The notes under the pieces: generated by a model
What the model was told of the DNA's origin: nothing
Seen by the model: the letters and a program-made list of their open reading frames with translations, nothing else
Database searches by the model: none
Assembly: GCA_047967505.1 (NCBI GenBank)
Contig: CM106541.1
Strand: one strand, 5' to 3'
Length of the DNA stretch: 64,000 bases
Origin: Dipteris shenzhenensis
Taxonomy: Eukaryota > Polypodiophyta > Polypodiopsida > Gleicheniales
Program-made: the position numbers and the translations under genes
Shown here: one piece after another, positions 45,950-56,981 of the stretch
Layout of the letters: the number at the start of each line of letters is the position of its first letter
Position numbering within the stretch: position 1 is the first letter of the stretch

Positions 45950-46768
45950 TGATGAGGCACCACTTGAAGAGCGGCATAGCTACTGATTGGCGGTAGCATG
46001 ATGACAAAAATAAGAATAGAGTCATCGAGGAATTGAAAAGGAGTTGAAAAGACAATACCCTAACCCCCCAAATTGGGAGTTTAATGAGGATTACATGCAA
46101 GAGCGCATGTGTGCTGTCTTGAAGCATCATAGGTCAACCTTACAAACTTTCATCACAAAGGGGAAGGCAAAACGTGGCTGGACAGACAAAGCTGACCAAA
46201 AGATTTTGAAGGAGTACATGGACCATCACCAAAAGCAGTCAGAGGAGGGCTGCGAGGAGACAGTTGGACGCCATAGGTGCTTCGCACTTTGGTGCAGGCG
46301 GATGGTTGGCATTCGAGGCATGGGTGGTAAGTCTACTTATTCTCATTTAATTTATTGCTCTATTTATTTTATTATATATTGCATGCACTTTATCTAACTC
46401 TCATAAATTGGGCCCACAGCAAGCTGCGATGGGTCGCCTTCCCACAGACAAAGAGGTGAGATGCACATTCTGCATAGAAGCGAAGCCATGGTTTATTGAG
46501 ATGGAGGCACTGGGAGTGACAGTCAATTGGGCTGAGGTGGCTGCTTGCACAGTATAAGTCTACCCCTAGTTGTAATCTCAATTTTTAAATTATTTGATTC
46601 TTTAAGTTCTAATCTAATTTCCAATTAATATGATTTCACTCTTAGGGTGCAAGCTCGAACGTCCCATCAGCGGAGGTGAGCGGTGATGACAAGGAGGCAA
46701 CTCTCGAGGGATTTGGCTTACACGGCTTTGACGAGGGCCATGGATCAGGCGTAGCTCACGCGGGCTAG
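45950..46768 (+). pseudogene. En/Spm-associated (Ptta-like) gene, second copy
   Basis: Exon 1 (about 45950-46326) carries RQYPNPPNWEFNEDY and KHHRSTLQTFITK, matching RYPNPPNVQF of the first gene, then, in another frame, DAIGASHFGAGGWLAFEAW before a donor at 46327. Exon 2 is 46420-46551 (QAAMGRLPTDKEV, WFIEMEALGV). Exon 3 is 46646-46768 and ends in TAG. Exons 2 and 3 splice in frame, but one frameshift separates the two parts of exon 1 (about 46265), and the start has stops. Role inferred from family only. It reads towards a CACTA-type terminus at 47348. Confidence 0.5.
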
Positions 46769-47149
46769 GGATCAGGCCAACACGATGACGATGATGATTT
46801 GGATCAACGGTAGTAGTAGTATTAGTTGTAGTTTTTATATACTTCGGCATGTATATGCTTTTGTATGTCGGCTTGTTTGAGCGATTTTGTATCACCCTTT
46901 TCAAAAGGAAAATGTTGTAACAAACAAGGTTGCATGTACTTCGGCATGTATATGTTTCTGTCTCTCGGCTTGTTTGAACGATTTTGTATCACCCCTTTCA
47001 CAAGGGAAAATTTGTAACAAACAAGGTTTGAGAGTTTTATCTCGCCTGTGTACTTGTAAACATTCTTTTGTAATTACCAAAAAAAATAAATTAGTGGGGC
47101 AAAACAACGCTTGCTATGGCCCTGTTTAGCCCCACTAATGTTTTTTTAA
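46769..47149. other. 3' flank of the En/Spm-like gene with a tandem duplication
   Basis: TACTTCGGCATGTATATG, CGGCTTGTTTGA and GATTTTGTATCACCC plus AAACAAGGTT are present twice, at about 46850-46930 and 46935-47028. Confidence 0.7.
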
Positions 47150-47348
47150 AGTTCTATTAAGGGTCATTGTATAGCGACGCTTTACCAATGTCGCTATATA
47201 GTGACATTTACCAGAGTCACTACATGGCGACATTTCTTTTCTGATGTTAATAGCGACATAAATAGTGACCTTTACGCTCGTAAAAAAAAACCTTTTTAGT
47301 GTAAAAAGGTTAGTATTTTGGTCGGAAAACAGCCCGTGCCTTGTAGTG
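47150..47348 (+). repeat. CACTA-type subterminal repeats and right terminus
   Basis: TCGCTATATAGTGAC-like units (GCGAC/GTGAC alternating) fill about 47170-47280. Near the end CCTTTTT and AAAAAGG flank AGTGT as a small hairpin, and the element ends CCTTGTAGTG, i.e. CACTACAAGG on the minus strand. The matching left end was not found in the window. Confidence 0.6.
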
Positions 47349-48923
47349 CATGCACTCTTTTTTCAAATGTGCATTCAATGCCACTAAGCTTGCCTATTTC
47401 ATGACTTCATCTATCATTTGGATTTTATTATCCTTAAAAAAATATGTGTTTTCCTAACAGAGTCTCTAGAATTGCTCTTCTACATGGATGATTTTTTGCT
47501 CTTAGTTTCGTTAAGAAGTGAAACTTTTATATTAGAGTCAAAAGTTTGTATTCCCTAATAAAAATAAAGGATTGAAACACTCACAAAGATTTGAAACTTT
47601 TATGGAAAAATTTTTGAAGTTTTGCCAAGATTTACAACTTTTTTTGCAAAATTCAAAAGACATATAAAATTGTAATATGCTCCATTGATATTAATAAACT
47701 AAATAAACTAGCTCGATAAACTTTCGCTAGGATTTTACATTAATATATAAGCACAACTTCGATAAAAACATCCCTGCTCTTCTATAGGATCTCATGCTCC
47801 CACCAATGCATCTGAGAGCATCTCTTTTGTAATGGCAACATCTGTTCCATGCCTCACATGTTTGTCACTGCAGGAACAAAATTCCTGAAGGAGTCCTTTC
47901 ATAAAGTGCTAATATCATAGCTTTCCTAAGTATAACGGGACATCCCCGTGGTGAGGATCCTTGCCATATACATTAATTGTATAAATGCCATGCACTCGAT
48001 ATTATCTTCTAGCTACCATTTCGCTCAATAGGATGATAATCCGATGCCAAATTCTCTAGCTTCCCTCACCTTTCTATTTATCTCGTCTACTTTTATTGAC
48101 CATAATGATACTACTTTCTCCTTTGGACATCAACTTTTGATATCCTTCCATTGGGAACACTAAAGAGACAGAGTGGCAATTCTCTACATTCACTCAAAAC
48201 ATGCCTCAATCAAATGGGCACGTTGTTCTTCTTGAATTTCCTTTCCTGTTAATGTTAAAAATAGTGTAAATTGCACTATCCACATAGGGTATAGGGGCAA
48301 ACCCTAACCCTAACCCTAAGGGGTTCACATGTATATCTTAACACCATATTAGAGAATTTGGGAAAATCCTGATAATTTGGGAACTTTTGAGGGGTTGTAA
48401 TTATGTAACATTCAATGTTTTTCATTGATTTTTCCCATAGATTTGGGAGTCCATCCAAATCTTGCAAATGTGCATGGTTTGCATCAACATAAATAAAATG
48501 TCAAATGTTGAGGTTTCGACCAATGCATGGTATTTTTTGAGGGCTACAATTACAATGCATTGAGTGCACTCCATTGACTTTCTCCCTGGATTTGGCCGTG
48601 TATATGAAACTCACAATTTAGAGTGTGCGTGTTCTGCATTAGCCGAGAAAAAAACATCATATGTTTGAGTTTAACAAAGCATTTTTTGCCTCTTCTCAAA
48701 AAAAGGTGGTGTTCAAAAACACCATTTTAGTTTAGTTGGAGAAAAAGTAAGAATGCAACACTAGTCCTTGATATTTTGTCGAGTGTGCAAAACTTGCAAC
48801 CACAAAGCAACGGTCTGCAAAAAAAAAGATAAAGAAAAAAGATCAATGTCATACCTTCCAAATATTTTATTCAAATAAATTATTGTTGTGCAAGGAAAAA
48901 AAAGTCATGCTTTTCAAGTACCT
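47349..48923. other. Non-coding spacer with a short telomere-like tract
   Basis: AT-rich, no conserved frame seen. At about 48299-48319 the plus strand has AACCCTAACCCTAACCCTAA, about three CCCTAA units. GTGTTCAAAAACACC at about 48713 is a small palindrome also found near 63127. Confidence 0.4.
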
Positions 48924-51900
48924 TCACTCCATTGTGGAGTCAGCATCAGAGTCGGAATCTGTTCTATGAGCCAAATTAGATAAATCTCGCTTGCGTGCAA
49001 TGGTTGGTATCTTCACCTTGATGGGGAGGTTGCTGCTCTTCGAGGAAACCTTCTTTGAGAGGTTACATTTTGGAACCCATGACCATACAATAGCATCAAC
49101 AGATTCCCAACATGGAGGATCACCTTTATTGCACATCCAAATCTTGTTCCAACAATCTGCATACACCTCCTCAATTTTTGCATTGTGTCTTTTGCATATA
49201 GGTGCCCAATATTGTATGAAAACCTTCTTGAAATTTTTAGATTTATTATCCTTCTGTACATCAGTTTGAGCAATGCCTAGCCAAATTGGGTAAATTTTTT
49301 CTGCTGGTCGGACCAAAAGAAAGTGTCCTTTTTGTACATCAACCATTGGATCAAATGATTGTTTTGGCTTTTTCGTTTGAGGTCCACAGTAATGATCATT
49401 CAACTCTTCAATTCCTTGAAACTCATCGTTTTCATTATCAAATACTTGCACACAATCAATATGTTGCGTCTTTGGCCAAAATCTCTTGTACATGCCCTCT
49501 ACACTATTGTTTGGTTTATCAAGCTCATCAATCATGTTCTTCCAGTACTTCACTACTGGCTTGTAAAACTTTGTGAAAGATGCATCTGGACCTTGCAGGT
49601 GTGCCCATTTTTCCCAAAAGCGTACATACTCCTTGATACCAACTATCACATCTAAGTGATCGTTCACATACTTGAACATGGTTACATAAGGTGGCTCTCC
49701 ACTTGGTAGCATTGGATGACCATCCGGATGTCTCTTCCACAACTCAATGCCACCTTCACTTGGTTTCCAATCTAATGATCGTGGATGCACTTTATATTGC
49801 ATGATAGGAACTCCATTTCGCATAAAGAAGCAAAATTGGAGAGGCTTTGAGTGTCCCACTAAAGAATCTTTCCCATCGCATAGGCATCCATCAACATCGC
49901 TCTTGAAATCAGGGACTTCCGTTACCAAAAATGGCATTGGAGAAGACTCCTCACATTGTCTAAAAGTATCCATGAGATGTGCAAATGTCAATGTTTGGCT
50001 AGTTCTTAACCTCTCTGAAAACCTGCTAAACATTGCATCAATATCCTCATGTGTATGCCCAACCATCAAGAATCCCAATTGAATTGACTTGAAAATCCCT
50101 CGAACAACAAGTAATGATAGGTATGCAAACAAGTACCTATTCTTGTTTTCAGAACCACAATTATCCAACTGCAACAATAGGTGTTTGGGTAGTTTCTTAT
50201 AAGGATTTTCTTGATGGGAACTTCCAAGTCCAAGGTCTTTGAATGTTCCACCCACTGCTCCAAGATGAAGTTGTTGCTTGCCATTAGAAACATAGTGAGA
50301 ATCCAATGCTTCTCTTGAGGTTAGTGCATTTAGCAGAGCGTTGTCAGACCTTGGCATCCCATCATGTACCAAATCTCCAAGTGCATGGTTATCAAGTCTT
50401 TCAAGATTTCTCAAACACAAAGCCAATGAACCAATTGTGAAGTTAGGATCCGATGGCCACAAGGATAAAGAAAAGTGACCATAACGTCCTTGACCATGTC
50501 CATGTGTTATCATGCCAATCAAAGCCACTGGGAGCTAAAAGGACTTGTCTGTGTCCTTTGAACGATTGCGTAATCTAGGGATGGCTGTCTTCTTTTGGTC
50601 CATCTTATCATGGATAATGCATAAGTATGTCTGAGGATACATTTCAGAAAATCTGCGCCAAGTGTAGTACACATTTCTACAACTTTTTTGTTGTAACATG
50701 TGAGAGAATTCACTTGTTTTTGACAAAGTTACATGCTTGAATTCAGAGTTCCATATGCGGTTGAATGTGGAAGTTGACATCTCCTTACAACCCAAACTAT
50801 GCTTTAATTGCATGTTAACTTCATAGAGAATATCAACCTGCTTGTATACATCCGGTATCACAAACTGTGTTTCCCTTGATCCATCCTGAAGTGTTCTACT
50901 TTTGTGTGGCATACGCTCAGAATTGTTATCCACAAAATCTTGGATTATGGCTCTACCCAGTTCTGTGTGGTCCCAACCTCTTCGCACGATTCCTTTATTA
51001 CCATGTATGCACCTTCGTATACCAATTTCAAATTGCTCCCTATATCAATAAAATGTTGTTTTTGGAATACCATGCATTTCATACCATGCTCTACAACAAA
51101 CTTGAATACCATTCAATGAAAAGACATATTTGAACTGCCCATTGTCATCTTTTCGACAAGCAACCCCAAGAGTGTCATATACATAATTGGTGCGAGCCTC
51201 CAAACTTTGGCCCCAATACTCTATGCGTAATTTGGATATCATTTGACGATCGGCAAATTGACAACAATTTTGTTTACAATAATCAATCATAGATACTTTT
51301 ATGACTGCATCCCTTGTGAGTCTAGATGATGCAAATGGCATATCATGTTTTTTAGCTTTTCTCTTTATCATGCAGTAACGCCTCTTTTTTGTGGATTTTT
51401 CCATTGGGTCCTCATCTTCCATGTGCTTTTTCCCAGAACCACTTGAAGAATTCATGGTGTCATCGATTCTTAATGAAGTTCCATCTAAAAAGGTTATTTG
51501 TGCAATGGGCCATTTTATTAAGTGGATGGTATCGATGCCTGATACATCACTATGATACTTTTCAATTCCCACACCTAGATTACCTTCACCAAGCATCTCA
51601 AAATTTATAGGTTCAAATGGGTAGACATACAAAACAACACCCTCTGCAATGCTCTTGGTTTTCTGCTCATCCCATATTAAGACTTTCTTGTCCTTCCATG
51701 ATTCTTGAATGGAAAACTCATCATATTCACATAGAGGTTCAACGTCAATGGTATCTGATATTATATCATTCATTGGTACAATAGCTCCATTGACATTGTC
51801 CACACAACTCATTGATCGTGCTTTCCAACGAACAACACTACCTAAAGCCTCATAGACTAAGAATGCATCCATTGTAGGAAATGGAAGAAGTGCACTTTCA

Positions 51901-52067
51901 TCCATACAAATATCGATCGCCACCGATACATTGTTTTCTCCCAAGGGCACACCTTGGCACATGTCATCATGTGATGTAGAGAATATTGTCCCAATGGCAA
52001 CAATCTTTCCACTGACAAGCAAGTTGACTTTAACCCCCACTTTCAATGTGGCACCTGCATAGTACAT
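48924..52067 (-). pseudogene. Gene B: EnSpm TNP1-like domain plus DUF7869-like domain
   Basis: A single long frame with only two internal stops: TGA at about 51045 (after KTTFY) and TAG at about 50533 (before LPVALIG). The N-terminal ~340 residues start at ATG 52067 (or after the CAG acceptor there) and show two copies of the EnSpm-type pattern (KIVAIGTIFSTSHDDMC, GVPLGENNVSVAIDI). The middle has SEFSHMLQQKS, then after the second break IIHDKMDQKKTAIPRL, LLQLDNCGSENKNRY and FLMVGHTHEDIDAMFSRFS, the DUF7869-like core, followed by a C-terminal region shared with gene A. The tail is acidic (DSDSDADSTME). Gene A and gene B are convergent and homologous over their length, so B gives the likely full extent of A. 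Confidence 0.65.
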
Positions 52068-52099
52068 AGCATTTATTATAGTTCAATATTGATATCTGA

Positions 52100-52915
52100 T
52101 GGTGTGACTTAGGATGAAAATGCTTTACAAGATTTCATTGCAAGACCAAATCTTCCTAAACCTTGGTGCTTTGAATTTTAGGCAGCAAAATTTGGCTACA
52201 TGGCCAAATCTTCACAAACCATGGTGCTTTGAAAGGGAGATAACAAGATTTGTCCACACAACCAAATCTCCCAAGATGCTAGTGCTTTCAAGAAGCCATG
52301 AAGATTCATCCACACATCCAAATCTACTTAGACCTTGGTGCTTTGAAAGAAGCCCACAAGATTTGGTGACATGGTCAAATCTCCCCAAACCCTGGTGCTT
52401 TGAAAGGAGCCAACAAGATTTGGCCACATGGCCAAATCTCCTAAGACAGTAGTGCTTTGAAAGAAGCAATAAGATTTGGCCACAGGGCCAAATCTGCTCA
52501 GACCTTGGTGCTTTCAAAGAAGCTAGCAAGATTTGGATGCACGGCCAAATCCTTCGAGACCTTGGTGACTTCTTTCAAAGCACTGAGAAGATTTGTTTGT
52601 GGCATTCTTTCAAACTTGGGGAGATTTGGTCGTGTGTCCAAATCTTCTAGGCTTCTTTCAAAGCACTAGGGTATGGAGAGTTTTGGCCGTGCAACCTCCT
52701 CTTGCATGCTTCTTTCAAATCACCAGGTTATGGGAGATTTGGCCATGTGGCCAAATCTTTCAAAGCATTAGGGTTTGGGAAGATTTTGCCATGCTACCAA
52801 ATGTTTCTAGCTTCTTTCAAATCACTAGGAAGATTTGGCCACATGGCCAAATCTTCTTTCAAATCACTAGGAAGATTTGGCCACATGGACAAATCTTCAA
52901 ACGTTAAATTTAAAA
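52100..52915. repeat. Left hairpin array
   Basis: Repeats of AAGATTTGGCC-N4-GGCCAAATCT form a stem of about 10 bp with a 4-base loop, separated by spacers with TTTGAAAGAAGC. The spacer direction reverses near 52570. Confidence 0.85.
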
Positions 52916-53050
52916 ATTGAAAATCCAGATTTTAAAATTTAAAATTTAAAGTTCAAAATTCAAAATTCAAAATTTAAAATAAAAAATTCAAATTTCAAGC
53001 GTCAAGTTTCAAATTTTGAAATTCAAATCTAGAGATCCTACTTTCAAAAA
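52905..53050. repeat. Inner AT-rich arm, left
   Basis: AAATTTAAAATTCAAAATT-type sequence ends in GATCCTACTTTCAAA, which is inverted at 54490-54670 (TTTGAAAGTAGGGTCT). Confidence 0.7.
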
Positions 53051-53520
53051 AATCGTCATGATTCACGCTATTACACTTTAAAATCATACTATTACTTTAA
53101 AAGCAAACTAGAAAATCTAAAACTATTAAAAAACCAAAAATTTAAAAGGCAAAGCTAAACAAACCTTTTAAACCAAGCATAAAAAGTAAACCTATGAGAA
53201 GGAATTGAATTTGTCTTGATGGGGGATCAAGTGCTAGGCTCACCTTGTTCTCTCCCTTCCTAGATCTCCAATGTGTATGTAGGGTGGTTTGAGAGCTTTA
53301 GGACAACGTCTTAGATGGGCTAGTTCTTGGAAAACACTCCTCCACCCTTGTTTAGCTAATTGCAAGCAAAAAAGTTCAAAACTATGTCAAAATGAGAGGT
53401 CCCGGGAGGCTCCCCATCCCAGTTTGTTCCCAACAATGTGTACTTAACTATGTAGGTTTTAAACTTCCATTACCAATTCAACTCTCCATAGATTCCACAC
53501 ACAATAGTTGGATTAGAAAG

Positions 53521-54240
53521 AGGTCTTTTTTTTTTTTTTTTTTTTCTCTTCATGCTTTTGGGTGGATTGCTCCTTCCCCCCAAAACATGCTTTTTTGGGG
53601 GGGATTGCTCCTTCCCCCAAACTATGCTTTTTTGGGGGAAGGAGCAATCCACCCAAACTTTTGGCGGTATTTTCTCTCTTTCTTTTTTTGGGCATACTTT
53701 TTTGGGGCTTTCTTCTTCTTCTTCTTCTCCTCCACGGCTTCTTTTCTCCTTCTTCTCCTCCACGGCTTCTTTTCTCCTCGACCATCGTCATTGCTCTTCG
53801 ACCCTCTGTGTCTTCCTTCCTCCCCTCCACGCCACCGTTCGACGACTTCCTCGACAACCTCTTCCTTTCTCCCCGGCCCTCGACGCTGCTCCTCGACCCT
53901 TTGCAACTTCCTTCCTCGACCCTCGACGACTGCTCCTCGACTCCGTGACAACCCTCGGCGCTGCTCCTCCCCTCTGCGACACTGCTCCACATTGCCCTTC
54001 CCCTCCGCGACGCTGTTTCTCCTCCACAACTTCCTTTCTCCTCCACGACTTCCACACTGCTCCTCCCCTCCGTGACACTACTCCACGCTGCCCCTTCCCT
54101 CCGCGACGCTGTTCCTTCCTCCCACAACATATTTTTGGCCTATTTCTTCTTGCGGAGCACTGCTTTGAACTGTTTCTTCTTCCTCCACACAGTTTCGGCC
54201 TGCTCTTGCCTTCAGTGACAGGTTTCCTTTGCTGGACGAC
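53521..54240. repeat. Centre of the fold-back block: poly-T/C tract with a 22-bp inverted repeat
   Basis: A run of T is followed by GGGTGGATTGCTCCTTCC near 53560 and its inverse GGAAGGAGCAATCCACCC near 53638, enclosing a related third copy. To about 54240 the plus strand is CT-rich (CCTCGACGCTGCTCC-like repeats), so open frames here are compositional. Confidence 0.6.
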
Positions 54241-54489
54241 GTTCCTTGGGTAGGCACAAAGGACAAATCTATTTCTTCTTCATAGCCCTCAGTAGGCCAC
54301 TCTTTCTAAACGAGATCTCATCTTGACAAAATCCAAACAGCACAAGCTCACAAACAACAATGGCTACTCAATCATTCAAGTAAGAAAACGAAAGAAATCG
54401 AAAGTGTACCTAATTCATGCATGTTCTCCATTTTCTCCATTTCAGAACACCACGATTTGAAAGAAAGACTCTTGTAAAAGTAGGAATCT

Positions 54490-54670
54490 CGAAGTGTGAT
54501 TTGAAAGTAGGGTCTTTAGTATATGATTTGACTTTCAGATCTTCAAATTTGAAAATTGAATTCTGTATCTAAGATTTTGAATTTTGAATTTTAAATTTTG
54601 AATCTAAGATTTTGAATTCTTCAGATTTGAAATTCGAATCTTAAGATTTGAATTTTAAATTTTAAATGGG
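54490..54670. repeat. Inner AT-rich arm, right
   Basis: TTTGAAAGTAGGGTCT followed by TTTGAATTTTGAATTTTAAA is the inverse of the left inner arm. Confidence 0.7.
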
Positions 54671-56940
54671 GAGATTTGGCCATGCGCCCAAATCTTCTGG
54701 CTTCTTTCAAAACATACAAGATTTGGCCGTACGGCCAAATCTCCCTAGACCTTGGTGATTTCAAAGAAGCTATAAAAATTTGGCATCACAACTAAATCTT
54801 CCTAAACCTTGCTGCTTTGAAAAGATTTGGCCACACAACCAAATCTTCCTCGACACTCATGATTAGAAAGAAGATAGCAAGATTTGGCCGCATGGCCAAA
54901 TCTCCCTAGACCCTCATGATTAGAAAGAAGCTAGCAAGATTTGGCCGCATGGCCAAATCTCCTTAGACCTAGGTGATTTAAAAGAAGCTAGAAAGATTTG
55001 GCATCACAACCAAATCTCCCCAAATCCTGCTGCTTTGAAAAGATTTGGCCGCACGGCCAAATCTCCCTAGACCCTTGTGATGAGAAAGAAGCTAGCTGCA
55101 TAGTCAAATCTCCCTAAACCCTCGTGACTTATAAAAAGCTAGAAATATTTCGCATCGTAGCCAAATCTCCCCAAACCTTAGTGCTTTGAAAACTTGGTGC
55201 TTTGAAAAGATTTGGCTGCACGGCCAAATCTCCCCAGACCTGGCGCTTTGAAAAGATTTGGCTGCATGGCCAAATCTTCCTAAACCTGTGCTTTGAAAAG
55301 AATTGGCCGCATGGCCAAATCTCCATAGACCCTTATGATTAGAAAGAAGCTAGCAAGATTTGACCACACACAAATCTCACCAAACGCTGGTGCTTTGAAA
55401 AGATTTGGCTGCACGGCCAAATCTCCTTAGACCATCGCGATTAGAAAGAAGCTAGCAAGATTTGGCCGCACGGCCAAATCTCTCTCCCTAAACCTGGTGC
55501 TTTGAAAAGATTTGACCACACACAAATCTCCCTAAACCTGGTGCTTTGAAAAGAATTGGCCACAATGCCAAATCTCCCTAAACCTGGTGCTTTGAAAAGA
55601 ATTGGCCGCATGGCCAAATCTCCATGGATCCTTGTGATTGGAAAGAAGCTAGCAAGATTTGACCACACACAAATCTTCCTAAACCCTGGTGCTTTGAAAA
55701 GATTTGGCCGCACAACCAAATCTTCCTCGACACTTGTGATTAGAAAGAAGATAGCAAGATTTGGCTGCATGGCCAAATCTCCCTAGACCCTCATGATTAG
55801 AAAGAAGCTGGCCAAATCTCCTTAGACCTAGGTGATTTAAAAGAAGCTAGAAAGATTTGGCATCACAACCAAATCTCCCCAAATCCTACTGCTTTGAAAA
55901 GATTTGGCCGCATGGCCAAATCTCCCTAGACCCTTGTGATGAGAAAGAAGCTAGCCGCATAGTCAAATCTCCCTAAACCCTCGTGACTTATAAAAAGCTA
56001 GAAAGATTTTGCATCGTAGCCAAATCTCCCCAAACCTTAGTGCTTTGAAAACTTGGTGCTTTGAAAAGATTTGGTTGCACGGCCAAATCTCCCCAGACCT
56101 GGCGCTTTGAAAAGATTTGGCTGCATGGCCAAATCTTCCTAAACCTGTGCTTTGAAAAGAATTGGCCGCATGGCCAAATCTCCATAGACCCTTATGATTA
56201 GAAAGAAGCTAGCAAGATTTGACCACACACAAATCTCACCAAACCCTGGTGCTTTGAAAAGATTTGGCTGCACGGCCAAATCTCCATAGACCATCGTGAT
56301 TAGAAAGAAGCTAGCAAGATTTGGCCGCACGGCCAAATCTCTCTCCCTAAACCTGGTGCTTTGAAAAGATTTGGCTGCACGGCCAAATCTCCCTAAACCT
56401 GGTGCTTTGAAAAGAATTGGCCGCACGGCCAAATCTCCCTAAACCTGGTGCTTTGAAAAGAATTGGCCGCTCGGTCAAATCTCCATGGATCCTTGTGATT
56501 GGAAAGAAGCTAGCAAGATTTGACCGCACACAAATCTCCCCAAACCCTGGTGCTTTGAAAAGATTTGGCCGCACGACCAAATCTCCATAGACCCTCCTGA
56601 TTAGAAACAAGCTAGCAAGATTTGGCCGCACAGCCAAATCTCCCTAAACCCAAGTGATTTAAAAGAAGCTAGAAAGATTTGACTGATTTGAAAGAAGCTA
56701 GCAAGATTTGGTTGCATAGCCAAATCTCTCCAGACCCTAGTGCTTTGAAAGAAGCCCACAAGATCTGGACACAAGGCCAAATCTCCCCAAACTTTAGTGC
56801 TTTGAAAGAAGCCCATATGATTTGGCCACACATCCAAACCTCCCCTTCCAGTGCTTTAAAAGAAGCCCATAAGATTTGGCCACACGGCCAAATCTCCCTA
56901 GTGCAGCCAAATCTCCCTAGAATCTAGTGCTTTCCAAATC
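54665..56940. repeat. Right hairpin array with an internal 859-bp direct duplication
   Basis: Dozens of hairpin units AGATTTGGCC-N4-GGCCAAATCT occur about every 50-110 bp; spacers read CTAGACCCTTGTGATTAGA, AAGAAGCTAGCAAGA or CCTGGTGCTTTGAAAAG. The block near 54.85-55.5 kb is repeated near 55.7-56.35 kb, shifted by 859 bp (for example the spacers at 55130 and 55989). Confidence 0.88.
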
Positions 56941-56981
56941 TACTACTATGTCTAGTGTTAATTCTAGATTCTATTTCAGAT

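Noticed and set aside
53392-54253. Overlapping Ser/Pro-rich frames of up to 233 residues
   Set aside because: Compositional frames in a CT tract inside a fold-back-like repeat.
55129-56837. Frames of 60-110 residues in the hairpin array
   Set aside because: They read through repeat units (WPCGQIF, FSKHR and similar) and duplicate with them.
52100-56940. CRISPR-like look of evenly spaced repeats
   Set aside because: Units are palindromic hairpins with repeated spacers, in a plant genome without cas genes.
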